Assembly: GCA_029228645.1 (NCBI GenBank)
Contig: JAPTHR010000002.1
Location: forward strand, 310,001 to 374,000
Reading direction: 5' to 3'
From: Gammaproteobacteria bacterium Milos-ODIII6
Lineage (GTDB): Bacteria > Pseudomonadota > Gammaproteobacteria > Chromatiales > Chromatiaceae
Length of the DNA: 64,000 nucleotides
Shown here one piece after another: positions 1 through 8,993 of this stretch. Under the pieces are notes generated by a model. It was given only the letters and a program-made list of their open reading frames with translations, did no database searches and was not told where the DNA came from. The translations under genes were made by a program, and so were the position numbers. Positions within the stretch are counted from its first letter, which is position 1. Each line of letters starts with the position of its first letter.

Positions 1-345
1 CTTGTCCTGCAAGCCGAGGCGCGCCACCAACGGCCGGATCGCGGCAGTCTCCCTTTGCCGCGGCCACGCCAGGTTCAGCAGGTTGTACCAGCTCGGATGG
101 CGGTTGAGCCGCCCCATGTAGACGTTGTGAAAAACGCTCAGCGAGGCAACCAGACCGGGATTCTGCGGCACCAACGCGGCACGGTCGCGCAGGCGGGCCT
201 GGATGGCCGCGAGCAGGGTCGACTTGCCGGCGCCGCTCTCGCCCACCAGGGCGATGCGGTCACCCGCCTCGATGCCGAGCGAGACACCACGCAGCACAGG
301 ACCCCGGTCGTAACCGAGGTCCTGCTTGACCAGCTTCAGCAGCAC
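1..345 (-). CDS. ABC transporter ATP-binding protein, PhnC-like (partial, runs off window)
   Basis: This is the N-terminal part of a cytoplasmic ABC ATPase that would power uptake of a phosphonate-, phosphate- or selenate-like oxyanion together with the binding protein encoded just upstream. The Walker A motif GESGAGKST is visible near residue 33 and the Q-loop region (VPQNP) follows near residue 55. The rest, with Walker B and the signature motif, lies beyond the window edge. The only canonical start is a GTG at 345; an in-frame stop at 358-360 excludes longer versions. The start lies 4 bases after the stop of the binding-protein gene, so the two are surely co-transcribed. The substrate cannot be told from the ATPase itself. 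Confidence 0.85.
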   Translation of the reverse strand, partial: MLLKLVKQDLGYDRGPVLRGVSLGIEAGDRIALVGESGAGKSTLLAAIQARLRDRAALVPQNPGLVASLSVFHNVYMGRLNRHPSWYNLLNLAWPRQRETAAIRPLVARLGLQDK

Positions 346-349
346 CGGG

Positions 350-1219
350 TCAGTCGATCAGCTTGATCTCACGCGCGGTGTCGAGGATGGGCTGGAAGTC
401 GGCGTTGGTGGCCGGAATAAAACCTTTGCGCGGGAACGAGGCCAGCAGGTCCGGGGCGTCCATGTCGAGCAGCGCCTGACGCACCTTTTCCTTGAAGCCC
501 TCGCCCCAACGCTGATCGACATCGCCGCGAATGGTCCATTGGTAGTCGGGATAACCCGGCGTCTTCCAGATCACCGAGAGCTTGTCCGGATCGATCTTTC
601 CCTCGGCGAGTTCGCGCTTCCAGACCTTGAAGTTGGTCGCGCCGACCTGGTAGGCGCCTGACTGCACCAGCGCAACGGTCTTGGAGTGGTTGCCGCTGAA
701 GCCGACCTTGGAGAAGACCTCGTCCGGCGATTTACCGAACTGCTGGCGGATGTGGTACTCGGGCATCAGACGGCCCGAGGTTGAGCCCTTGGACCCGAAC
801 GTGAAGGTCATGCCGGCGATCTCCTTCGGGAAGTCCTGCGACGGTTTCAGGCCGGTGCTGACATGTGCGATGAAATAGGTCTCGAAGTTCGGGTCCTCGA
901 TCCCCTGGGCGATCGCCTCGGAGCCTTCGACCAGCAGGCGCGCACGCACGCCTGACAGGCCACCGAACCACGCCAGTTGCACCTGGTCGTTGCGGAAAGC
1001 GGTCACTGCAGCGGCATAGGACTTGACCGGCACGTAGCGGGTCTCGACGCCCAGCGCCTCGCTCAGGTAGGTGGCGACCTTGCCGAAGCGCTCCTTCAGG
1101 CGCGCCTCGTCCTGGTCAGGTATCGCCGTGAAAACAAAGGTATCGGCAACCGCCACCGATGTTGCCAGCAGGCCCGCGGCCAACGCGATGAAAAACCTAC
1201 GCCCGATCAACTTTCCCAT
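350..1219 (-). CDS. PhnD-family periplasmic substrate-binding protein (phosphonate or selenate type)
   Basis: A 289-residue periplasmic binding protein with an N-terminal signal peptide (residues 1-25, hydrophobic core ending in VAVA). The mature part has the PhnD fold pattern: a VFTAIPDQDE start, the TRYVPVKSY and AWFGGLSG segments, and the GSKGSTSGRLMP loop that in PhnD-type proteins lines the oxyanion site. It would capture its ligand in the periplasm and deliver it to the permease that pairs with the ATPase next to it. The sequence resembles the subgroup annotated as putative selenate-binding components at least as well as classical phosphonate binders, so the ligand is left open. It is the first gene of a leftward operon. 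Confidence 0.85.
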   Translation of the reverse strand: MGKLIGRRFFIALAAGLLATSVAVADTFVFTAIPDQDEARLKERFGKVATYLSEALGVETRYVPVKSYAAAVTAFRNDQVQLAWFGGLSGVRARLLVEGSEAIAQGIEDPNFETYFIAHVSTGLKPSQDFPKEIAGMTFTFGSKGSTSGRLMPEYHIRQQFGKSPDEVFSKVGFSGNHSKTVALVQSGAYQVGATNFKVWKRELAEGKIDPDKLSVIWKTPGYPDYQWTIRGDVDQRWGEGFKEKVRQALLDMDAPDLLASFPRKGFIPATNADFQPILDTAREIKLID

Positions 1220-1499
1220 GATGACTTTTCCCTCAGATATGGTTTCGGAAGCAAATTCGCTCGCCGCTCACGTTAGTGGAAGCGGGCGCCAGGGCGCAAC
1301 CACCAACGCATGACAAAAAGGAGGGTTGATCCGCAGTGTCTTCGGGGTAAAGAGCGACGGCCTCCGAAGAAGCGCAAGTCCACCCCGGCAGACAGGTGTC
1401 GAGCGGCGAGGTATCGGAGTCGGTAAGCGACGCCGACAGCCGGGCTTGGGAGTTTGCAGTAGGATGTTTGGCAGACAGTCAAGCGGCCGAACAGTAGAG

Positions 1500-3197
1500 A
1501 TGCGAAACACAGATTCGGTAGTGGGGTCAGCGTTGTATTCATCGAGACCTCGCGAGAGACGCGCGCTACGGCTCTCTCAATCGCTGCTGGCACTGCTGTT
1601 TCTCAATTTCCTGACCACCTTCGGCAACCTCTGGCCGAGCGCGCTGATCGTACCGGGTGCACGCATCGGGCCGGAATTCGTCGCTCTATGGGTGTTCATC
1701 CTGGCCCTGGTGGCGTTGTTCGGTCATGTCGGACGCCGCGCCAGCCTGTTCCTGACGCTCCTGTTCGTGCTGATCAGCATCGGGCGCTACGCCGAAGTCA
1801 CCATGCCCGCGCTGATGGGGCGCCCGCTCAACCTGTACTGGGATGCCCCGCAGCTGCCGAGATTCCTGAGTGTCGCCAGCCAGGACCTGAGCGGCTGGCA
1901 GATCGCCGGGATCATCGTGGCGTTCATCGCGGGCATGTGGCTGCTGGGCCGGATGATCCGCATCGCGATCGAGACCCTCTCCCGGCATGCCGCGCCCGCG
2001 GCGCTGCGCTCGCCCATCGCGCTGCTGCTCACCGTCGCCAGCCTCGCGCTGCTAACAGCCAGCGCCCTGAAAGTCGAAACCGGTGTGACGCTGGTAGCCA
2101 GCCCGGTCTCACCTTTCTACCTGCGCCAGGCGGATATCCTGCTGAATGCCCTGCTGCCCGCGCGGCGTGCGCAGGCACTGCCTCCATCCCCGCCGCTGAA
2201 TTCCGACCTCGGGGCGCTGGCCGGGGCGGAGGTCAAGGTGCTGTTTCTCGAATCGTACGGCGCAATCACCTACGATCGCGACGATATGGCCCACGCAATC
2301 GGACCGGCGCGCGAGCGCTTCGCGCAGGCCGCCGGGGCGCAGGGAAGACAGGTGCTGTCCGGCTTCGTGCGCGCCGCCACCTTCGCTGGCGCCTCCGATC
2401 TCTCGCACCTGAGCTTCCTGTCGGGGCTCGACCTGAGCGACCCGCTGCGGCACGACCTGCTGCTCGAGACGAAGCGCAAGACACTCCTGGATGCCTTCGA
2501 GCAGGCCGGCTACCGCAGCATCGGCCTGTATCCGTCGGTGAGCTGGGACTGGCCCGAGAAGGCCTTCTACGACTTCGATCACTACCTGGACGGACCGAGC
2601 CTGGACTACCGTGGACCCCGGTTCGGGCTGTGGTGGCTGCCGGACCAGTTCGCCATGGCGCGGGTCGACGAACTGTTTCCGCCCGGGCCGGCAGAAAAAC
2701 CCCGCTTGCTGTTCTTTCCCACGATGAGCAGTCACATACCGTTCCGTCCGACCCCGCCCTACCAGCCGGACTGGGGCCGCATCACGTCGGACCAGCCCTT
2801 CTCGGACGAGGCCAGCCGTGAGGCGCTGCGCGAGGGAACCGGCTGGTCCGACCTGCTACCCGCCTATATCCGCAGCATCGACTACACCTTCCAGTGGCTG
2901 AGCGGCTACCAGGCACTGCCGCAGGCACGCGAATCGGTACTGGTCCTGCTGGGCGACCATCAACCAGCCAGCCGCGTGAGCGGCCCGGGTTCGAATTGGG
3001 ATGTGCCGGTGCATATCGTCACCGCCAATCCCATGATCGCCGATCGGTTGCGCCGCCTGGGCCTGCAGGATGGTGTCGAGCCGAAGCGCCGCCCCCTGGG
3101 TCATATCAGTGCGCTCGGGCCGATGCTGCTCTCGGTGTTCGATAGCGGCGAAGACCCGGTTGCCGGGCCAGGCCGCAAGGTCGCTGGCGACCACTGA
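1500..3197 (+). CDS. Sulfatase/alkaline-phosphatase-fold inner membrane protein
   Basis: About 565 residues with some four to five hydrophobic segments in the first 200 residues, followed by a large periplasmic sulfatase-fold domain. Visible family marks are the early acidic metal-ligand stretch KVLFLESYG, a Ser-rich nucleophile region near TFAGASDLSHLSFL, the MSSHIPF stretch, and the metal-binding LLGDHQPAS motif near the C-terminus. Relatives transfer or remove phospho-groups on lipids or glycans; the exact substrate is unknown. An ATG at 1500 was preferred because the in-frame extension back to 1326 is Arg-rich and low in hydrophobicity. An ATG at 1464 is an alternative, and neither start has a strong ribosome site. 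It is transcribed away from the binding-protein gene. Confidence 0.75.
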   Translation: MRNTDSVVGSALYSSRPRERRALRLSQSLLALLFLNFLTTFGNLWPSALIVPGARIGPEFVALWVFILALVALFGHVGRRASLFLTLLFVLISIGRYAEVTMPALMGRPLNLYWDAPQLPRFLSVASQDLSGWQIAGIIVAFIAGMWLLGRMIRIAIETLSRHAAPAALRSPIALLLTVASLALLTASALKVETGVTLVASPVSPFYLRQADILLNALLPARRAQALPPSPPLNSDLGALAGAEVKVLFLESYGAITYDRDDMAHAIGPARERFAQAAGAQGRQVLSGFVRAATFAGASDLSHLSFLSGLDLSDPLRHDLLLETKRKTLLDAFEQAGYRSIGLYPSVSWDWPEKAFYDFDHYLDGPSLDYRGPRFGLWWLPDQFAMARVDELFPPGPAEKPRLLFFPTMSSHIPFRPTPPYQPDWGRITSDQPFSDEASREALREGTGWSDLLPAYIRSIDYTFQWLSGYQALPQARESVLVLLGDHQPASRVSGPGSNWDVPVHIVTANPMIADRLRRLGLQDGVEPKRRPLGHISALGPMLLSVFDSGEDPVAGPGRKVAGDH

Positions 3198-3338
3198 CAA
3201 GGCGTCCAGCCACACCGCGACCGCATGTCCTGAACATGTCCGCTCGATTGCTGCCAGATCCACGCCCGCCCCGAAGCAGGCGCACGCCGTCGGATGCGTT
3301 AGCCTGCTGGATTAATCGGAAGACGGGCTGGGGTCACG

Positions 3339-5816
3339 ATGGCAAAAACAGCGCAACAGGCAGAGCCCCTTACGCAGCTGCCAGCACATCTCGGCGAGCG
3401 ATGTCGCCTGCTCGGCGGCAGCGGCCTGCACCCCGAGGGCGAGTTCGTGCTCTACTGGATGCATCACGCCGTGCGGGCGCACGAAAACCCCGCGCTGGAC
3501 ACGGCGCTCGCGATCGGCAATCGACTCCAGCTGCCGGTGCTGGTCTATCAGGGCCTTGGCGGTGACCACCGATACAACAACGACCGCCATCACAGCTTCA
3601 TCCTGCAGGGCGCGCGCGATGCCCACCGGGCGCTGCGCGCTCGCGGCATCCGTGCTGTTTTTCACCTGGCCAGCGACCAGCAGCAGCGATCTCCGCTGAA
3701 CGCGCTGGCACGCCGGGCCGCCGCGGTCATCGTCGAGGACTTCCCGGCGCCACCCTTTCCCGCCTGGTCACGCCGGCTTGCCTCGCATGTCGACAGTCTG
3801 ACGGTTGCCGTGGACTGCGGCTGCATCGTCCCGATGCGCTTGCAGTCCGGGCCGTTCAGCCGCGCCTATGCATTTCGCTTGGCAAACCGGGAGGAGTTTG
3901 CGCAGCGTGTTCCACTCCCATGGCAGGACGCCCAACCCAGCTGCCCAGCTTTTGCCGGCGACCCCGGCTTCGAGGCGCTCGATCTCGAGCAGGCGGACAT
4001 CGCGGCGCTGTGTGCCGCCTGCGATATTGATCATGGGGTGCCACCCGTGGCCCACACTGTCGGGGGGACCGAGGCGGGTTATCTCCGCTGGGAGGCCTTC
4101 CGCACGGCCGGCCTCTCCGGCTATGCACGCCTGCGCAACGATGCGGCGATCGACTGGCCACGCGGCGTCAGCCGGCTGTCGCCCTACCTGCATCACGGCC
4201 ATGTGTCACCGTTCCGGATCGCGCGCGAGGCCTGGCAGCACGGTGGCGACGGCGCGGAGAAGTTCCTCGACGAACTGCTGATCTGGCGCGAACTCGCGTT
4301 CAACTTCTGTTTTCATACCGCTGACCCCGAGTCGCTCGCCTGTCTGCCGGAGTGGGCCCGCCAGACCCTGCTCGAGCATGCCACGGATACCCGCGCCCAG
4401 CGGCTGGACGAGGACACCCTGGCCCGATCGCTCACCGGCGAGCCGCTCTGGGATCTGGCGCAGACCTCGCTGCGTATTCATGGCGAGCTGCACAACAACC
4501 TGCGCATGACCTGGGCCAAGGCCATCCCCTACTGGCGTCCGGACCCGGCCGCCGCGCTGCGCACCCTGATCGACCTCAACCACCGCTATGCGCTGGATGG
4601 CTCCGACCCCAACTCCTACGGTGGTCTGTTGTGGGCCCTCGGGCTGTTCGACCGCCCCTTCGACGAGACCCCGGTGCTCGGGCGGGTGCGCAACCGCAGC
4701 GTGCAGGCGCATACCCGCCGGCTGGACCTCGAGCACTACGCTGCGAGGGTCAGCCGACCCAGCGCTGGCGAAGTGCTGGACATCGCCGTGATCGGCGCCG
4801 GCGTCGCCGGGCTGAGCGCCGCCCGCAGCCTGCACGACCAGGGCCACCGGGTAACGGTGTTCGAGAAGTCCCGCGGGCTCGGCGGGCGCGCTGCCACCCG
4901 CCGCATCGGGGACATCGGCCTGGACCATGGCGCCCAGTACTTCAGCGCCGACGACCCGGCTTTCCGGCGGGTGGTGGATGCCTGGATCGAGCGCGGCCAG
5001 GTCGCTCCCTGGCGGGCGCGCATCGGGCGCATCACTTCGCAAAGCATCAGCGCCTCGCACGACGGGCGCGAACGCTTCGTCGCCGTGCCCGGCATGAGCG
5101 CACTCGGTCGCCTGCTCGGCGAGGGGCTGCATATCCAACGGCAGACACGGGTCGCGCCGCCAGTATTCAGCAGCGGGCGCTGGCAGCTTCGCGATGAGCG
5201 CGACAGCCCGCTGGGCGGGTTCGACGCCCTGGTGATCGCGGCGCCGGCACCCCAGGCCGCAGAACTGCTGCGACCGTCCTCAACCGAGCTGGCGCGCCAG
5301 GCCGAAGGCATCCGCTACCTGCCGGCCTGGGCGGCGATGCTCAGGCAGCGTTCAGCGGATGAGCTGGACTTCGACGGGCTGTTTTTCGACACCCCCGAGC
5401 TGGCTTGGGCGGCGCGCAACGGCAGCAAACCGGGGCGGCAGGGAAACACCTGGGTGCTGCACGCCTCCACCAGCTGGAGCCAGGCGCACCTGGAAACGGA
5501 TCGCGAGCCCGCCGGTCAGAAACTGATGCAGGCATTCTGCGACCGAAGTGGCATCGATCCGAACGGCGTCGAGCTACTGGGCAGCCATCGCTGGCTGTAC
5601 TCGCTGGTCGAGCGGCCGCTCGATGTCGGCGCGCTCTGGGACGCAGAGCGCCGCCTCGCGGTGTGTGGCGACTGGTGCCAGGGCGCGCGCATCCAGGGCG
5701 CCTACCTCAGCGGGCAGGCGGCTGCCGGGCACCTGTTGCGCGCCCTTTCGCAGGGGGTAAGGAGCGAGAGCGAGGCATCCGCGCCGTCGCTCGCTCTCGA
5801 GCTTCCGATGACCTGA
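3339..5816 (+). CDS. Class II photolyase-like protein fused to an FAD/NAD(P)-dependent oxidoreductase
   Basis: An 825-residue two-part protein. Residues ~35-470 match class II cyclobutane pyrimidine dimer photolyases: the FVLYWMHHAVRAHEN opening of the Rossmann-like antenna domain, FLDELLIWRELAFNFC and LPEWARQTL in the FAD-binding helical domain, and the RYALDGSDPNSYGG and DRPFDETPV segments near its end. Residues ~481-810 are a separate flavoprotein of the renalase/amine-oxidase type with the dinucleotide-binding motif VIGAGVAGLSAA, an FEKSRGLGGRAATRR stretch and a C-terminal FAD-contact segment CGDWCQGARIQGAYLSG. There is no stop or frame change between the parts. The first half should repair UV lesions using light; the role of the second is unknown. 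GGGG lies just upstream of the ATG. It is co-directional with the next gene. Confidence 0.85.
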   Translation: MAKTAQQAEPLTQLPAHLGERCRLLGGSGLHPEGEFVLYWMHHAVRAHENPALDTALAIGNRLQLPVLVYQGLGGDHRYNNDRHHSFILQGARDAHRALRARGIRAVFHLASDQQQRSPLNALARRAAAVIVEDFPAPPFPAWSRRLASHVDSLTVAVDCGCIVPMRLQSGPFSRAYAFRLANREEFAQRVPLPWQDAQPSCPAFAGDPGFEALDLEQADIAALCAACDIDHGVPPVAHTVGGTEAGYLRWEAFRTAGLSGYARLRNDAAIDWPRGVSRLSPYLHHGHVSPFRIAREAWQHGGDGAEKFLDELLIWRELAFNFCFHTADPESLACLPEWARQTLLEHATDTRAQRLDEDTLARSLTGEPLWDLAQTSLRIHGELHNNLRMTWAKAIPYWRPDPAAALRTLIDLNHRYALDGSDPNSYGGLLWALGLFDRPFDETPVLGRVRNRSVQAHTRRLDLEHYAARVSRPSAGEVLDIAVIGAGVAGLSAARSLHDQGHRVTVFEKSRGLGGRAATRRIGDIGLDHGAQYFSADDPAFRRVVDAWIERGQVAPWRARIGRITSQSISASHDGRERFVAVPGMSALGRLLGEGLHIQRQTRVAPPVFSSGRWQLRDERDSPLGGFDALVIAAPAPQAAELLRPSSTELARQAEGIRYLPAWAAMLRQRSADELDFDGLFFDTPELAWAARNGSKPGRQGNTWVLHASTSWSQAHLETDREPAGQKLMQAFCDRSGIDPNGVELLGSHRWLYSLVERPLDVGALWDAERRLAVCGDWCQGARIQGAYLSGQAAAGHLLRALSQGVRSESEASAPSLALELPMT

Positions 5817-5857
5817 GACCCGAGTTTGCCGGCGCGGCCATGAAACGGAGAAACGAG

Positions 5858-6286
5858 ATGTTCCAGAAACCTGTTTTGATCCTGCTGCTGCTCATCGCTG
5901 CCCTGCCGGCACAGGCCTACGACCTGTCACAGCACCAGTGGCGTGACCGCCTGCTGATCCTGGCGGCGGATGATCCCGCCGATGCGGCGCTGCGCGAAAA
6001 GCTGGAGGCGGTCCGGCAGAAGCAGGCCGGGATCGACGACCGCCGGCTGGTCGTTTTCCAGCTTTCGGCCCACTCCGGATCGGTCGACGGGCGCTCCTTG
6101 AGCGCCAGCGATCTCTCGCGCCTGCGTGAGCTGCTGCGGATCGCGCCGGGTCAGCGGGAAATGATCCTGATAGGCCTCGATGGCGGGATCAAGCGCCGCA
6201 GCGATCTGGGTACGGATCTCGAGGAGATCTTCGCCGAGATCGATCGCATGCCGATGCGCCGGATCGAACTGGACCGGCGGCAGTAA
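5858..6286 (+). CDS. Secreted DUF4174-like protein
   Basis: A 142-residue protein with a clear signal peptide (FQKPVLILLLLIAALPAQA), so the mature chain should be periplasmic. The remainder (QHQWRDRLLILAADDPAD, FQLSAHSG, then MILIGLDGGIKRRSD) follows the DUF4174 pattern, a thioredoxin-like domain of unknown role without a CxxC pair. The ATG at 5858 was chosen over one at 5840 because GGAG sits 8 bases upstream and the signal peptide then begins at once. It lies 41 bases after the photolyase fusion gene and may be co-transcribed with it. Confidence 0.75.
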   Translation: MFQKPVLILLLLIAALPAQAYDLSQHQWRDRLLILAADDPADAALREKLEAVRQKQAGIDDRRLVVFQLSAHSGSVDGRSLSASDLSRLRELLRIAPGQREMILIGLDGGIKRRSDLGTDLEEIFAEIDRMPMRRIELDRRQ

Positions 6287-6315
6287 AACCAAGCCGCCGC
6301 ACAACGATCCGGATC

Positions 6316-7947
6316 TCAGACCTGCCAGGGGGCCCGCGCATTCGCCTCGACCGACGCCGCCAGCAGGCTGTCCAGTTCCGCAGCCGGCAGCGGCCGCGAG
6401 AACAGATAGCCCTGGCCAAAATCACAGCCCGCGGACAGCAGCAGATCCCGCTGCGATTCGGTCTCGATGCCCTCGGCCACGACCTTGAGTCCCAGCTTGT
6501 GCGCCATGATGATGATCGCCTCGCACAAGGCCAAGTCATCGGAGTCCGCCTCCAGATTGCGCACGAAGGCCCGGTCGATCTTGAGATAATCGATGTCGAA
6601 CTTCTTGAGGTAGGAAAGCGACGAGTATCCGGTGCCGAAATCGTCCAGCGACACCTGGATGCCGGCGTCACGGAACATCAGTAGCCTCTCGGTCACTTTT
6701 TCGATGGCATCCATCAGTACGCCCTCGGTAATTTCGACTCCGATGGCTCCGCCGGGAAGTCCTCGCTCGCGCAGATAACGGCCCCAGTCATCCACCTCGA
6801 AACTCTCGCTCCGGTACTGCACCGGTGAGGTGTTGATGGTCACCTGGAAATCCGGGTTGAAGGCCTCACGCCAGGCCTCGCATTGGCGAACAGCCTGCCT
6901 GAACACCCAGTCACCGATATCCAGGATCATGCGTGTTTCCTCCGCCAGCGCCACAAACTCCGCGGGACTGACCAACCCCCTGGTGGGATGTATCCAGCGA
7001 ATCAGGGCCTCCGCCTTTTCGAACCGGCCGCTCGACAGCGCCACGATCGGCTGATACCAGAGCTGGAACTGCTGCCCGGGCAATGCTGCGCGCAGATCCT
7101 TGATCATCTGGGCACGATGGACCGCCTTGTGCTGCATCGAGGGGGTGAAATACTGGTAGCAGTTACGCCCCTTGTCCTTGGCGGCATACATCGCGTGATC
7201 GCCGTTTTTCAGCATCTCACTGACTTCCCGGGCATCGTCCGGATAGAGGGTGATACCGATGCTTACGGTGACATGCGCCACCTCTTCTGCGAGCGTGAAA
7301 GGGGCCTGGAATTGCTGCAGGATGTCGTTCGCCACCCGTTCGACACTGCCCACTTCCTCCAACCCGCCCATGACGATGGTGAACTCGTCACCCCCCAGGC
7401 GGGCCACGGTGTCCGCCTCGCGAACGCAGGCGGTCAAACGTTTGGCCGCCTCCTGCAACAACAGATCGCCCAAACCGTGCCCGAGAGTGTCGTTGATGTC
7501 CTTGAACCGGTCCAGGTCGAGATACAGCAGCGCAACTTTGCCTCCCGCCCTGTGGGCATTCAGGATCTCGTGTTCCAGCCGGTCACGCAGCATGGAGCGG
7601 TTCGCGAGGCCGGTGAGCGTATCGAAGTTGGCCTGCCTCCAGATCACCTCCTGCGAGCGCTTGCGCGAGGTGATGTCTCGGAAGGTCCACACCCGGCCGA
7701 AATATTCGTCGTCCGTCCCGATCATGGGCGCCGAATGGCGTTCGAAGACCCGTCCATCCTTGAGCTCGATCTCGTCCATGCTGGTCTCGTGCCGACTGGC
7801 ATACAGCTGATGGACGCGCTCGAGAAACTGTTCGGGATGGGCAAACTTGGCCAGCACGGCATTGAGGAGACGCTCGTCCGAGTGGGATTCCGCAATGTCC
7901 GGGGGAATCCCCCACAGGGAGAGGAAACGCTGATTGCGCGAGATCAC
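6316..7947 (-). CDS. GGDEF-EAL protein, C-terminal half of a split c-di-GMP enzyme
   Basis: A 543-residue cytoplasmic protein. Residues 1-90 are a PAS domain lacking its first strands (it opens directly at ISRNQRFLSLW). A diguanylate cyclase domain covers ~105-265 with an intact LGGDEF motif near 186, and a phosphodiesterase EAL domain covers ~285-525 with intact EALIRW, DDFGTGYSSL and VVAEGIET motifs. Both catalytic centres look competent, so it could make or degrade c-di-GMP. The reading frame opens with a GTG that overlaps the TGA of the upstream membrane half (GTGA), which would allow translational coupling. The missing PAS strands and the frame change point to one ancestral gene broken by an internal deletion. 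Confidence 0.85.
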   Translation of the reverse strand: MISRNQRFLSLWGIPPDIAESHSDERLLNAVLAKFAHPEQFLERVHQLYASRHETSMDEIELKDGRVFERHSAPMIGTDDEYFGRVWTFRDITSRKRSQEVIWRQANFDTLTGLANRSMLRDRLEHEILNAHRAGGKVALLYLDLDRFKDINDTLGHGLGDLLLQEAAKRLTACVREADTVARLGGDEFTIVMGGLEEVGSVERVANDILQQFQAPFTLAEEVAHVTVSIGITLYPDDAREVSEMLKNGDHAMYAAKDKGRNCYQYFTPSMQHKAVHRAQMIKDLRAALPGQQFQLWYQPIVALSSGRFEKAEALIRWIHPTRGLVSPAEFVALAEETRMILDIGDWVFRQAVRQCEAWREAFNPDFQVTINTSPVQYRSESFEVDDWGRYLRERGLPGGAIGVEITEGVLMDAIEKVTERLLMFRDAGIQVSLDDFGTGYSSLSYLKKFDIDYLKIDRAFVRNLEADSDDLALCEAIIIMAHKLGLKVVAEGIETESQRDLLLSAGCDFGQGYLFSRPLPAAELDSLLAASVEANARAPWQV

Positions 7948-8660
7948 CCGCCCCGGCTGTAGCCGAATATGTTCTCGGCAGATTTATTCCACTGGGTGCA
8001 GTGAAGATCCTTGTCCCAGGAGATCGCGGCCAGCGGGGTATTCTCCAAATGAAGAGACAATCGGGCCTGACTCTCGACGAGGTCGGCCTCGGTCTTCAGA
8101 CGCTTCTCGATGTCCAGCAGCAGCAGACCCAGCAATGCGGTCGCCGGGGCAAAGGTCAGGATCAGCGGCAGCGCGACCGTGTCCATCACCTTGGCTACGG
8201 CGTCGTCCGGCAGCTGGGTAAACAGACCCACTTCGACGATATGCACGAGAAAACCGAACGCCAGCAGTCGACTGGCGCTGATACCCACCCAGCCGCGATG
8301 ATGGGCGTAGCGATAGAAAAGGCCGAGCAAGGCGCAGACCAGCACCACGGCGACACCGACATAAACGCCGCCGCCCCCAAGCCAGAGACGATACCCGCCC
8401 GCAATCGCGACGGAGATCGCCGCCACGATCGCACCACCGAACAGGCCGGCCATGCTGAGGATGACCGAACGGGGGTCGAATATGACCCCGGGGGCGACCT
8501 CGATCGGCGCCATCATCCCGACCACACAGATTCCGCCAAACAGGCAGCCGGAAAGCACCTGCCGCAACGTCTCTCTGTTCTGCCAGTAGCGGGCGATCAG
8601 GCCCTGCAACAGGCTGAGCGCAAGCAGGAGGGCCGCCGCTTTGATTAACTCCAGAACCAT
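7944..8660 (-). CDS. 5TM LytS/YhcK-type membrane sensor with truncated PAS, N-terminal half of a split c-di-GMP enzyme
   Basis: A 238-residue membrane protein. Residues 1-180 contain about five to six hydrophobic helices and match the five-transmembrane receptor domain of LytS/YhcK type (note FGGICVVGMM, FDPRSVILSMAGLFGGA, HHRGWVGI). A PAS domain then begins (NTPLAAISWDKDLHCTQWNKSAE) but ends abruptly at IFGYSRGG, roughly a third of the way through. The natural continuation, signal output, is encoded in another frame immediately downstream. As it stands this would be a sensor without an output domain unless ribosomes restart or shift at the GTGA overlap. It is transcribed divergently from the large CHASE protein gene. 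Confidence 0.8.
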   Translation of the reverse strand: MVLELIKAAALLLALSLLQGLIARYWQNRETLRQVLSGCLFGGICVVGMMAPIEVAPGVIFDPRSVILSMAGLFGGAIVAAISVAIAGGYRLWLGGGGVYVGVAVVLVCALLGLFYRYAHHRGWVGISASRLLAFGFLVHIVEVGLFTQLPDDAVAKVMDTVALPLILTFAPATALLGLLLLDIEKRLKTEADLVESQARLSLHLENTPLAAISWDKDLHCTQWNKSAENIFGYSRGG

Positions 8661-8993
8661 GGACTTGTTTCACCCGTATCAGTAGTGAGCGCCTAAGGCC
8701 TTCAGGTTGCTCGCGGTCAACATGGGTCTGACTCCCTCCTGACAGGCACACAGGCCGCCCCGGGCAAACCATCCCGGCGAGATGATACCCAACTCTCCAG
8801 GTCGAATCCGCCCTTGCACAAAGGGAAACAGTCCATCCTGGTAACCCCCGTCTACACTCAGGAAGGCGGAAAAACTGAAATTTTCTTCAAGAATGCCGTT
8901 ACTAGCGAAGCTACCGTCGATTACTCCACAGCCTGGCAAACAACCACTCATGCTTCGAAACCACTCAATAACCCGCTCGCAGAGTCACTCGGA
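8661..8993. other. Intergenic region between divergent c-di-GMP genes, no gene seen
   Basis: About 330 bases between two divergent starts must contain both promoters. Open frames here have no recognisable content. A stretch around 8740-8790 carries GGGCAAACC, which recalls the conserved core of c-di-GMP-I riboswitches, but the other conserved parts were not found. Confidence 0.5.

Noticed and set aside
1-366. Rightward open frames over the window start (for example 55-366).
   Set aside because: They are antisense to a clear ABC ATPase with Walker A.
1688-2821. A 377-codon rightward frame inside the sulfatase gene.
   Set aside because: Arg/Ala/Gly-rich shadow frame typical of high-GC DNA; the overlapping gene has clear family motifs.
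8740-8800. Resemblance to a c-di-GMP-I (GEMM) riboswitch near two c-di-GMP genes (GGCACACAGG and GGGCAAACC).
   Set aside because: The GNRA tetraloop and its ACGCAAAGCC-type receptor strand are not found at the right distances, and the strand is not followed by an expression platform.
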